Below are positions 6,823 to 14,652 of a DNA stretch of 20,139 bases, in pieces. The DNA is from Chitinophagaceae bacterium UBA1946 (GTDB taxonomy: Bacteria > Bacteroidota > Bacteroidia > Chitinophagales > Chitinophagaceae). The position numbers were made by a program, and so were the translations under genes. The stretch spans positions 67,411 to 87,549 of the forward strand of contig DDEU01000053.1 of assembly GCA_002336815.1 (NCBI GenBank). Reading direction: 5' to 3'. Under the pieces are notes generated by a model. It was not told the origin of the DNA. It did no database searches and was given only the letters and a program-made list of their open reading frames with translations. Positions within the stretch are counted from its first letter, which is position 1; the number at the start of each line of letters is the position of its first letter.

Positions 6823-6852
6823 GGGTTGATCGAATCACTGTTTGATCAACCC
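6823..6852 (-). terminator. Terminator overlapping the end of the small membrane protein gene
   Basis: Arms GGGTTGATC (6823-6831) and GATCAACCC (6844-6852), 9 bp perfect, with a 12-nt loop. On the - strand the stem is followed by TTCATTCTTCATC, a broken U-tract. The right arm lies inside the last codons of the - strand gene ending at 6835. Because the M23 gene ends at 6776 on the other strand, the hairpin sits between convergent genes and may work in both directions. Confidence 0.6.
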
Positions 6853-7107
6853 AAAACCTCCCGTGCAAAGAGAAAACCCGATCAGCATCAGTATGCCCCC
6901 GCCGATCAGCATGCCCTGCGCAAATTGCCGGGTCTTTACAAAAATAGAAAGGATCAACCCGATGATGGCAGCCAGCAGGCCGAGCCAGAAAGCCGTAGTT
7001 CCAAAGCCGCCTGTACGGTCAAACATATCCGGCCTGGATATCTGTGCCAGGGAGATCAATAGTACAACGCCGATGGTAACCAGGGCGCCGATCGTTCTTT
7101 CGCTCAT
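6835..7107 (-). CDS. Small three-helix membrane protein
   Basis: 90-aa hydrophobic protein. Three membrane segments are visible: about 7-24 (GALVTIGVVLLISLAQIS), 37-57 (TAFWLGLLAAIIGLILSIFV) and 64-86 (GMLIGGGILMLIGFSLCTGGFG). Short loops contain RPDMFDRTGG and KTRQF. I do not recognise a family and no catalytic motif is visible. It has the size and shape of many small inner-membrane proteins of unknown function in Bacteroidota. ATG 7107 is used. The gene lies downstream of the T9SS cargo gene but is separated from it by a terminator, and its own 3' end forms a hairpin. Confidence 0.75.
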   Translation of the reverse strand: MSERTIGALVTIGVVLLISLAQISRPDMFDRTGGFGTTAFWLGLLAAIIGLILSIFVKTRQFAQGMLIGGGILMLIGFSLCTGGFGLIKQ

Positions 7108-7117
7108 AGCTTGTTTT

Positions 7118-7147
7118 AAAAATCAGGCAGCGTTAGATTCCGCTGCC
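7118..7147 (-). terminator. Intrinsic terminator of the T9SS type A cargo gene
   Basis: On the - strand GGCAGCG (from 7147) and CGCTGCC (to 7126) form a 7-bp stem with an 8-nt loop, followed by TGATTTTT. It lies 16 nt after the stop at 7163, in the gap before the small membrane protein gene. Confidence 0.7.
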
Positions 7148-7162
7148 AAAAGAATTACGAAC

Positions 7163-9073
7163 TCAATGTTTGATGATCACTTTATATGTTTCCACATCCC
7201 CTTCATTCACCAGTTTTAATAAATAAGTTCCTTCCGGGTATTGTGCTGTATTGATATCTTCAGAAGAAGCCTTCATTAATTTATTTACCAATAACCTGCC
7301 CGTTGCATCATAGACCAGGATGGTAGCCTTTCCTGCAGCTTCGTAGCCGGCGCTTATTGCAATGAATCCATTGGCCGGATTGGGATAGATGATGTACCCT
7401 GCAGCATTCGCTTTGTTTTTGAGCAATACGATCCGGCTGTAGGTAAACGTTCCATCCTCATCCACCTGTTTAATGCGGTAGTACAGGTTGCCTGCAGGAA
7501 TATTCAAATGAGTGAACTCCCAGGAAGCACGGACATCATTGTCGATCCTTATTTCGCCTGCCCTGTTCCAGTTCTTTCCATCTGTACTAAATTCAATTTC
7601 AAACTTCGCCGCATGCTGCATCGGCACCGCCACCTGCCACTTTACCAATGCCGCATTATTGCCCTTCATAGTGGCACTTGCATTAAGGAATTTTACCGGC
7701 AATGCGCCAAAGCTGAAGGGCGTAGGTACATTTTCTCCGATATCGCCTGCATTGCCATTTTTATTTGGATCAACGACAGTGGAGTCGCCGTTGTTTGACG
7801 AATCGGCTACATTGATGATCGTGGCGGCACTGCCTGCACCGATGTTGGCCTGTGCAATCGCAGAATTGAGGTAGATAACATTCGGGTTAAGATTGGTGGC
7901 CCTGCAATGAAGCTGGAGCTTCAAAAAATAATTCCTGTTGCTCAATACCCTGTTGGCAAGATTCTGTCCCGGATTTAGCATACCCGTTACCGTTGTGCCA
8001 TTGTAAGCGGTATTTAATGCCAGGTTTGCCGCATTGGAACCTGGCACCGCTACTACGCTTACATTGGAAACATTGGCGGCACCTCCAAAAGTTGCGGCCA
8101 GGTTGTCGGTGATATTGATATTGTTCAGAATCACGTTGCCCATATTTTCCATGTAGATCTCGTACACCAGGTCCGCAGTGTTGGCATTGATTTTAGTTGC
8201 ACTCACCAATCTTTTCGTGCTGCCAAGTTGTGGAGTAAGTGATGTGTTGTCGATGGGCGCCTGTCCATTTTGAAATGCTTTTTCTGCACCCAGCGTTCCT
8301 GCAGCAATGTTGTAATCATAGTAGTAACAGTTGGTTCCAAAATCCATCCCGGTTAATTCAAGCAATCCATTTAAAAAAGCAATGCCATAACAGTCTTTGG
8401 GCATGGTAAGCAAATAATTCGCCGTAGCATTACCTGTTGGCGTATTGTAATTGGTTATTTCGTACAACCTGCAGGTGCTGTTGCCAAGCACAGCAAACAT
8501 TCTTCCATTGGGCAAGATGGTAAGGTCGCCACTCTGGATCGTAGTAGGAAAATTTCCGGCAGGAAATTGTATGATCTTGCTGCTGATCACATTCCCGGTA
8601 TTTACATCAAACTTATCAATATTGCACTGGCCCGTTACTGTATTGTAATTGGAAAAAGACCAGAGATCGCCGTTGTTATCAAATTCAAAATTATTGGAGA
8701 TATAGCTGTAGGAGTAAGTAGGCGTTACCGGTATCACAGGCGGGCAGTTAATGATAGATGGGAGGCCCATATCGAGCAACCAGATCTTTGTCTGCACATT
8801 ATCGCTGATGTCTGCCACATAAATTTTATTGTTGCTCGGATTGTAAGCAATAAAAACACTGAAATAGTCCGGCAATTGCGCCGCAAGATTACAGTCTGTA
8901 ATGGTTTGCGGGGTTAGCGACAGTGGATTCCTGATCAATGAAAAAGATGGGGTATCGCTGCTGCAACGGTCACTGCCAAAATTTACGAGCAATGAGTTTT
9001 GGGCAAAGGATTGCTGGCAAAGGAGCAGCAGCATAAAAAAACGGCAAATTTTTAAAGTAAAGTTTGCTGTCAT
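7163..9073 (-). CDS. Secreted protein with T9SS type A sorting domain
   Basis: 636 aa from ATG 9073. This start is chosen because it gives a clean signal peptide (MTANFTLKICRFFMLLLLCQQSFAQ); the frame runs open to 9169 but the extra 32 residues are not signal-like. The N-terminal half has repeated motifs such as NPSNNKIYVADI, FEFDNNGDLWSF and LTILPNGRMFAVLG, like beta-propeller blades. A middle region (about 285-420) resembles DUF11-type repeats (ADLVYEIYMENMGNVILNNI, ITDNLAATFG). A beta-sandwich follows (ALVKWQVAVPMQHAAKFEIE, SYRIKQ-like YYRIKQVDEDG). The last 75 residues (YIIYPNPANGFIAIS to TYLLKLVNEGDVETYKVIIKH) are a typical Por secretion-system C-terminal domain, directing export by T9SS and surface anchoring. 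No catalytic motif seen; likely a surface or adhesion protein. Confidence 0.88.
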   Translation of the reverse strand: MTANFTLKICRFFMLLLLCQQSFAQNSLLVNFGSDRCSSDTPSFSLIRNPLSLTPQTITDCNLAAQLPDYFSVFIAYNPSNNKIYVADISDNVQTKIWLLDMGLPSIINCPPVIPVTPTYSYSYISNNFEFDNNGDLWSFSNYNTVTGQCNIDKFDVNTGNVISSKIIQFPAGNFPTTIQSGDLTILPNGRMFAVLGNSTCRLYEITNYNTPTGNATANYLLTMPKDCYGIAFLNGLLELTGMDFGTNCYYYDYNIAAGTLGAEKAFQNGQAPIDNTSLTPQLGSTKRLVSATKINANTADLVYEIYMENMGNVILNNINITDNLAATFGGAANVSNVSVVAVPGSNAANLALNTAYNGTTVTGMLNPGQNLANRVLSNRNYFLKLQLHCRATNLNPNVIYLNSAIAQANIGAGSAATIINVADSSNNGDSTVVDPNKNGNAGDIGENVPTPFSFGALPVKFLNASATMKGNNAALVKWQVAVPMQHAAKFEIEFSTDGKNWNRAGEIRIDNDVRASWEFTHLNIPAGNLYYRIKQVDEDGTFTYSRIVLLKNKANAAGYIIYPNPANGFIAISAGYEAAGKATILVYDATGRLLVNKLMKASSEDINTAQYPEGTYLLKLVNEGDVETYKVIIKH

Positions 9074-9200
9074 AACATTCTGTTTAGTGGTTGAGAATAT
9101 GCTTTTAAGGGAATGTGTATTCCAGAGGAAGGTGGATTGGTATCGGCTTAAACCCGTTCTCAAAAGCACAAGCAGGTACAGCAGCGTAAATGTAGCTTTT

Positions 9201-9241
9201 TTTATTTACAAAACAGTGGCAGCGGGCTGCTTTTTACCTCC
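9201..9241 (-). terminator. Weak terminator-like hairpin after the beta-barrel pseudogene
   Basis: Reading the - strand after the TAG stop, GCAGCCCGCTGC forms a short GC-rich hairpin, flanked by AAAA before and CACTGTTTT after. The stem is only 4-5 bp and bulged, so support is limited. The rest of the 168-bp gap to the T9SS cargo gene (9074-9241) should hold that gene's promoter, but I cannot place it. Confidence 0.3.
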
Positions 9242-11636
9242 CTATTCCTTCGTGTCAGCGGGTTGTTCAAACAAAGGTTTCTTTTCTTCTTTTGGTTTGA
9301 GGCCAAAATTATAACGCAAAGTGATCCCTACCCTTCTTGTATCGCCCAGCCTGTTTCCATTGGCATTTACATTGCCCTGTTGCAGGTGAAAGGTTGTTTT
9401 ATTGGTGAGCAAAAGATCGTTGAAAGACAGGATAAGGTTAGCCTTTTTCTTCAGCACACTTTTGTTGAAGCTCAGGTTCAGTGCACCGAACTGATCCAGT
9501 TCGTAAAAATTCTGCACCCCGCCGGTACGCATAAATCCATAGAGGCTCGTTGTCAAAGTGGGTGCAAGCTTTAACTGCTGGTACATAAAAAATACCCAAC
9601 TGCTTCTTTTAAAATGAAGGGCTGCACCCTGGTAAAGTCCATTGTACGAATTGATGTTTTGCTGTGCCCCTGCATAAAAAAAATATTTGCCGCCGGGCGG
9701 AATACCGCCTACAAAACGCAGGTACACTTCTTTGTTAGTACCCAGGTTGTCGTAGGTTCGGTAGGCAATTCCCGTTTGCTCATCCTGGTAAGTAACATTG
9801 CTGAAAATATTACTGGTATTGTTTACGCCCACAGAAAAAATAGTGAAGTCATCTGCCGTGATGTTGAATTCATAGTTGGTAGTAAACTGTGGCTGCAGGT
9901 TGGGATTCCCCACATCAAACAAATACTGATCAATGTACTTTGGATAAGGATTCAGCACTTCATAATAAGGGCGGGTAATGCTGCGCCGCAGGATACCATT
10001 GCCATTCAATTCAAAACCAAACAGCTTCATGATGCGGCGGCGCAGGTACAGGTAGGGAAAAACATCGGTACGTTTTATTGCCAGCGAAGTATCGCCCGGT
10101 ATCAATTGCCGGCCGCTGATATTGGTTGCCTCAAACCTCACCCCGGGCTTAACTGTAAGACCAAATAATTTTTTTGCCACCTGCACATAAGCAGATGTGA
10201 TCGACTCTTTGTAACTGAAAGTATTGGTTTGAAAACTGTCTCTCTTTATGGGGCTGCTCCCCTGCTGTAAAAAATAGTCTGCGCTGTTATTGCTGTTTGA
10301 GCTGATGGTTTTAAATCCGGTTTCAATAGTGAACCCTTTTTTTAATTTCCAGGTAAGATCGGTTTGGGCAGTAAAAATATGTTTGCGATTGTTGTTGATG
10401 CCGTTGCCAAAAAGTGTGGGACTGGCAGGCAGGTAATAATAGTTGTTATACAGTTGCTCGTTATTGTAGTGGTACCGGTTATAATCCAGTTGCACCGTCC
10501 ATTCGCTCCCGGCTGAATCAATCACGTACTTCGTTGAAATATTGTTACCGATATAGCTGGAGGTATTGTCATTGCTGATAACCGATACATTGTTTGCAAT
10601 CACAGCATGATTGGCATTCAAAATGTCAATATCATTTTTTGCATCGCTGCGGCCATCGTTCAGGCTGATCCTCAGGTCATAGGCAATACTGAATTTTTTG
10701 CTGAAGGCGATATCCGTTCCAGCCCCAAAATAGTGATTCAGGGCAGGATAAGTAGTGTGCGCCGATTGCGACAACAGTGTATTGGATGAAGCAAGCACAC
10801 GGCTGGACTGAAGATCTTCAAAATTATTCCTGTCTGTATATTGATAGGAAAAATAACTACTGGCCTTACCAGCTCCTTTGTTGATATTGAACCCCGCGGT
10901 TTTGGTGCTGTATAGTCCCTGGAAATACCCCACATTCATGCTGCCGCTGGCCCCTATTTTAATGCCCTTTTTAAGAACAATGTTTACAATGCCGCCGCTA
11001 CTGGCTGCATCATATTTAGCCGAAGGGCTTCTTATTATTTCGATCTTTGCTTACGCTGCCCGCCGGTAAGCTTTTTAATAAAGATGCCAGGTCAGCAGCG
11101 CTTAATTTCACCTCTCTCCCGTTGATCTGTATGGTAGCAGGTGTAGCACTGCTCAGGTACACGTTACCATCCTGGTCTACGATGGCACCGGGTGTTTTCT
11201 CAAGCACTTCATATGCATTGGTACTGCTGTTGGCCAGTACTTCAGCGTCTACGATCGTTTTATCATCTTCCTGTTTCACAAGTGGCTTTCTTGATACCAG
11301 CACTACTTCCTCCATGCCTGTAACCATCCTTTTAAGGGGCACCTGTACCGATACGGCTTTGTCTGTAATGGCAACCGTTTTTTCTGTGGCGGTAAAACCA
11401 GTTGACGACACTTTTATTAAATACTTCGAAAACCTGTTGACAGTAAAAGAATTTCCTTCCTGCTTTGCAAGTTGTTTGCCTATGAGCAGGGTGTCCGGCA
11501 GGCTGTACAATTGCAGGGTTGCAGGGGGAAAGGAATCTGTTTTATTTACGGTAACCGCAACCGTGATGGATACTTTTTGAGCAGCGGCTCCGGTACAGAT
11601 TAACAGCGATAAAAGGGCAATGGAAATGCTTCGCAT
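9242..11636 (-). pseudogene. TonB-receptor-like outer-membrane beta-barrel protein, broken by a one-base frameshift
   Basis: Two adjacent frames together encode one protein of about 797 aa. The first (11636 to 11016) reads signal peptide MRSISIALLSLLICTGAAAQ, a carboxypeptidase-regulatory-like domain (about 21-107), then the plug: MEEVVLVSRKPLVKQEDDKT, NAYEVLEKTPGAIVDQDGNV, ATIQINGREVKLSAADLASL, SLPAGSVSK, and then 9 unrelated residues to a stop. In the next frame the plug resumes immediately with IEIIRSPSAKYDAASSGGIV and NIVLKKG, then a barrel to the TAG at 9242. The intact receptor at 3850-6033 shows the same order (SSIEKIELISNPSSRFDAQG, AGIINIRLKK). Removing one base within or next to TTT 11046-11048 restores the frame. 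It is either a real inactivating insertion or a sequencing error. The next ATG (10939) would lack most of the plug. Confidence 0.87.
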
Positions 11637-11654
11637 GAAAATAGTTCGTGTAAA

Positions 11655-11687
11655 TAAAAAAACAACTTTTCAATAAATGAAAAGTTG
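11655..11687 (-). terminator. Intrinsic terminator of the adaptor/TolC operon
   Basis: On the - strand CAACTTTTC (from 11687) and GAAAAGTTG (to 11663) form a 9-bp perfect stem with a 7-nt loop, followed directly by a run of seven T. It lies 29 nt after the adaptor stop at 11716 and 27 nt before ATG 11636 of the broken receptor, so that gene depends on read-through or on its own very close promoter. Confidence 0.75.
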
Positions 11688-11715
11688 CGGGTTAATTAAT
11701 TTTTAAACAGCAGTG

Positions 11716-13077
11716 CTATTCTTTTTTCTCAAACAGTTCCTTTTTGTCAACCACTTTCACCTTGTCTTTTTCTTTGAGGGTTTTGCTTACCACATCGTAA
11801 GGACCGCTGATAACAGTTTCGGTACCCTTCAATCCTTCACTTACTTCAATGTAATTGATATCCTGTATAGCTGTTTTTACTTTTACTTTTTTCACCGTGT
11901 TATCTTTTTCATTCAACACAAACACTACCACTTCCAGGTCTTCAGCAGCCACCGCTTCCTTGGCTGTAGCATCACTTTCGTCCACATGCTTTTTAGTGGC
12001 TTTACTGCTGTCTTCAATTTCCCTGGTGGTTACTGCATTGATGGGAACACTGAATACATTGGCATGTGTTTTTGTTTGAATGTCGGCACTGGCGCTCATA
12101 CCCGGCCTGAAAGGAAAATTGCGTTTGCCAAGCAGGTCGCTGTAACTTTCCGGCAGCAATCTAACATACACTTTATAGTTAGTAACATCGGTACTTGTGT
12201 TGGCCAGGGCGGTTTGTGTAGATGCGCCGTTATTACTGCTGGCGATCTGGGTTACAATACCTTTGAATTTCCTGTCGCTGTACGCATCCACTGTTACCAC
12301 AGCACTGTCACCCAATTTTACTTTCGGTATATCATTTTCCCCCACGTCTACCCTTACTTCAATTTTTGCCATGTCTGCAATACGCAGCATTTCTGTACCC
12401 GCCATCATATTACTGCCCACCACCCGTTCTCCTTTTTTCACACTCAGTAAACTTACCACTCCGTCCATGGGAGCCAGCACAGCCGTTCTGCCAAGGTCTT
12501 TGTTTGCTTTGGCAAGACTGCTCTGGGCCGCCTGTACCGCCGCCTGGCTGCCACGAATACCCTGCCTGGCTGCATTGTAATTGGCCTGCGCTGTTTTGTA
12601 TGCTGCATCTGCCACGTTGAACTCGTTTGTGCTGATCACTTTTTCCGTGTACAACTGCTTTTGCATGTTGTAGGTTTTCTCCGCCTGGTCAAGATTTGCT
12701 TTCAGGGCATCCAGTGCTGCTTTTGAATTGTCTACCTGTGCCTGGCTTTGTGCTACGCCGCTGGCTGCCTGGTTGGCCTGTATGGCATAGATATCTGCAT
12801 AGATACGGGCTACGACCTGTCCTTTTTTTACACTGTCCCCTTCCTGCACGGTCAATTCTGTTATTTCACCACTGATATCCGGGCTTACTTTTACTTCTAC
12901 TTCGGGATAAATTTTTCCACTGGCGTTTACAAATTCTGTAATGGTGCGGCGCTGTACTTTTTCGGCGGTTACTTTAGTGCCTTCATCCTTACCAAAAACA
13001 CCGGCCACTTTTAATACCACTAAAAGCACCAGCAATATCCCAAGGCTGATCAATATCCATTTAACTGTCTTACTCAT
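11716..13077 (-). CDS. Efflux transporter periplasmic adaptor subunit (HlyD/MacA-like)
   Basis: 453-aa membrane-fusion protein that would link an inner-membrane pump to a TolC-type exit duct. Residues 7-28 form an N-terminal membrane anchor (WILISLGILLVLLVVLKVAG). The split lipoyl domain is SGKIYPEVEVKVSPDISGEI (from 53) with TVQEGDSVKKGQVVARI, and returns as RTAVLAPMDGVVSLLSVKKG (from 197). Between them, about 95-195 is an Ala/Gln-rich helical hairpin that would form the coiled coil. A beta-barrel domain follows (MAKIEVRVDVGENDIPKVKL) and a membrane-proximal part. An unusual charged insert (about 352-378, KATKKHVDESDATAKEA) interrupts the last domain. It starts 42 bp after the TolC-family gene, so the two are probably co-transcribed. 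No MacB-like ABC or RND pump gene adjoins it; the next gene downstream is a receptor. Confidence 0.9.
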   Translation of the reverse strand: MSKTVKWILISLGILLVLLVVLKVAGVFGKDEGTKVTAEKVQRRTITEFVNASGKIYPEVEVKVSPDISGEITELTVQEGDSVKKGQVVARIYADIYAIQANQAASGVAQSQAQVDNSKAALDALKANLDQAEKTYNMQKQLYTEKVISTNEFNVADAAYKTAQANYNAARQGIRGSQAAVQAAQSSLAKANKDLGRTAVLAPMDGVVSLLSVKKGERVVGSNMMAGTEMLRIADMAKIEVRVDVGENDIPKVKLGDSAVVTVDAYSDRKFKGIVTQIASSNNGASTQTALANTSTDVTNYKVYVRLLPESYSDLLGKRNFPFRPGMSASADIQTKTHANVFSVPINAVTTREIEDSSKATKKHVDESDATAKEAVAAEDLEVVVFVLNEKDNTVKKVKVKTAIQDINYIEVSEGLKGTETVISGPYDVVSKTLKEKDKVKVVDKKELFEKKE

Positions 13078-13119
13078 ATCTGTTTTGTTATCGTGAGGTG
13101 AATGGTCAATACTGAATGC

Positions 13120-14556
13120 TTACAATTTTAAACCCTGCCCTTTGTAAAACTCAAGCACTTTCATTTTAAATACATAGTCGAACTGGTTCAGTACATTTTG
13201 CAGTTTGGCCCTTAAAAGATTGTTCTGGTTGGTGATCAGCTCAAAAGTGCCGAGCATTCCTACATCGTAGCGTTTTTTAGAAAAGTCGTAAGTACGCTGT
13301 GAGGCGGTCACTGCTTTTTCGCCGGCATTGAATTTTTCCAATGCCACCAGCGCACTGTTATAGGCCTGGTAAATATCCTGTTTAATTTTTTGATTGTCGA
13401 TTTCCTTTTGTATTTCCAGGCTTTTCAACGTCAATTTTGTACGTTGATAACTGGTTTTTAGTGCGCCGCCATTCGAAATGGGAATACTTAAATTGATACC
13501 GTACACATGACGAAAGTTATTAGAAAATTGTGGAAAGAATCCTGTTTTTTTAGAAAGGGGTTGCAAGCCCAGTGAATACACATATACCGGGTTGGGATTG
13601 TTGAGGCCCACCATCCCTATCGGGTATTGAGCTGCAGGATCAAACTTGGTTGCTCCTGTTGGTTCAAAGGTTTTATCATTGAAGCCTGTGTTCAGATTGG
13701 CAAACAATGAAATGGTAGGGTACATCGCACCCCTCGCTGCCTCAATATTTTTAAAAGCGGCTTTTAATTTTAATTCATTGTATTTCTGCTGTGGCAGGTT
13801 GGCCAGTGCAGACGCATATACCGCTTCCGGTAACAGGTTGCTGATCTTGTCAACAGGAATGCTTTGCACTGAAGGCGCCTCAATGTCGAAAGGCTGCGCT
13901 GCATCCAGGCTCATAAAAGCTTTCAAAGACAACAGTGCCTGTGTTACATTTCCACGGGCCGTGATAAGGTTAGCACTGTCACTGGCAAACTGGGCCTCCA
14001 GTTCTGCAGCATTGAGTTCTGGCAACGAACCGGCGTTCACCAGTTTTTGTGTATTCGACAGCTGGGCTCTTGTTTGTTCCAGTTGCACCAACGCAATTTC
14101 TACCTGCTCCTTACTTAATAATACCTGCAGGTATTGGTTGGCAGTGCTGAGGGCAATGTCATTTCTCAACTTATCGGTATTGGCTTTGGAGGCCAGCAAT
14201 TCCCATTCATTGGCAGCAACAGTATTCTTCTTGCTGAACCAGTTAAAAATATCAACACTACTTTGAAAGCCGGGGTTTACAAAAAAAGATCCGCCATTCA
14301 CCACATTGAAAGAAGCATCCTGCGTAAAGCCGATATTATAGCCGGTACTGATGCTTACATTGGCATTGGGGTATCTTGATAGTTTGCTTTGATTTAAGGC
14401 AAGTGAAGAAAAATTTTCCTGCAAGGCAGTTTGCTTAACTGTAAGATTGTTTTGCATGGCATATTCCACGCATTTCCTGAGATCCCATTTTTCCTGGGCA
14501 AATATGATGTTGGTAAATAAGAAACAAAGGATGATTGTACAGGAGATGTAACGCAT
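13120..14556 (-). CDS. TolC-family outer-membrane efflux protein
   Basis: 478 aa from ATG 14556. This start is chosen because it begins a clear signal peptide (MRYISCTIILCFLFTNIIFA); the longer frame to 14598 adds a non-signal stretch. TolC-family proteins form trimeric outer-membrane/periplasmic ducts. The mature N-terminus has the family hallmark WDLRKCVEYAMQNNLTVKQT. Two long helical repeats follow: one with ANQYLQVLLSKEQVEIALVQ and NTQKLVNAGSLPELNAAELE, the second with QDIYQAYNSALVALEKFNAG and RTYDFSKKRYDVGMLGTFEL, the usual repeat pair. Barrel strands lie between (MYPTISLFANLNTGF, HVYGINLSIPISNGGAL). Length is normal. It is the first gene of a two-gene operon with the adaptor gene 42 bp downstream. 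Confidence 0.92.
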   Translation of the reverse strand: MRYISCTIILCFLFTNIIFAQEKWDLRKCVEYAMQNNLTVKQTALQENFSSLALNQSKLSRYPNANVSISTGYNIGFTQDASFNVVNGGSFFVNPGFQSSVDIFNWFSKKNTVAANEWELLASKANTDKLRNDIALSTANQYLQVLLSKEQVEIALVQLEQTRAQLSNTQKLVNAGSLPELNAAELEAQFASDSANLITARGNVTQALLSLKAFMSLDAAQPFDIEAPSVQSIPVDKISNLLPEAVYASALANLPQQKYNELKLKAAFKNIEAARGAMYPTISLFANLNTGFNDKTFEPTGATKFDPAAQYPIGMVGLNNPNPVYVYSLGLQPLSKKTGFFPQFSNNFRHVYGINLSIPISNGGALKTSYQRTKLTLKSLEIQKEIDNQKIKQDIYQAYNSALVALEKFNAGEKAVTASQRTYDFSKKRYDVGMLGTFELITNQNNLLRAKLQNVLNQFDYVFKMKVLEFYKGQGLKL

Positions 14557-14560
14557 ACAA

Positions 14561-14568
14561 CAAAAATA
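14561..14568 (-). promoter_or_regulatory. Candidate -7 promoter element of the TolC/adaptor operon
   Basis: Reading the - strand, TATTTTTG is a perfect match to the Bacteroidota -7 consensus TAnnTTTG and ends 4 nt before ATG 14556. If used, the transcript would begin at or around the start codon, so it would be nearly leaderless or translated from a slightly later start. The spacing leaves this uncertain. Confidence 0.35.
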
Positions 14569-14611
14569 TAACATCCTTTTGTAATGGCGCATTGTCAATT
14601 TTATAAGTGGT

Positions 14612-14639
14612 AAAAAAATCAGCCCTATACATGACGGCT
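14612..14639 (-). terminator. Possible weak terminator after the lectin/PKD gene
   Basis: On the - strand AGCC and GGCT (14639-14636 and 14624-14621) form a 4-bp stem with an 11-nt loop, followed 2 nt later by seven T. The U-tract is good but the stem is short. It lies 14 nt after the stop at 14653 and before the TolC promoter region. Confidence 0.35.
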
Positions 14640-14652
14640 TTAATGCGTACTC

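Noticed and set aside
9073..9169. Longer N-terminus of the T9SS type A protein
   Set aside because: The added 32 residues do not look like a signal peptide, whereas ATG 9073 begins one directly.
11040..11050. Programmed ribosomal frameshift or transcriptional slippage to join the two receptor halves
   Set aside because: The run is only three A with no slippery heptamer, and receptors of this class are not known to use frameshifting. A simple indel is more likely.
11713..12450. A 245-codon + strand frame
   Set aside because: It lies wholly opposite the well-supported adaptor gene; its translation is Phe/His/Cys-rich with no domain pattern, typical of an antisense shadow.
13646..14266. A 206-codon + strand frame opposite the TolC-family gene
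   Set aside because: Ser/Ala/Leu-rich shadow of the real gene; no start context or motif.
14557..14598. Longer start of the TolC-family gene
   Set aside because: The 14 extra residues precede the true signal peptide, and a perfect -7-like element lies within that stretch.
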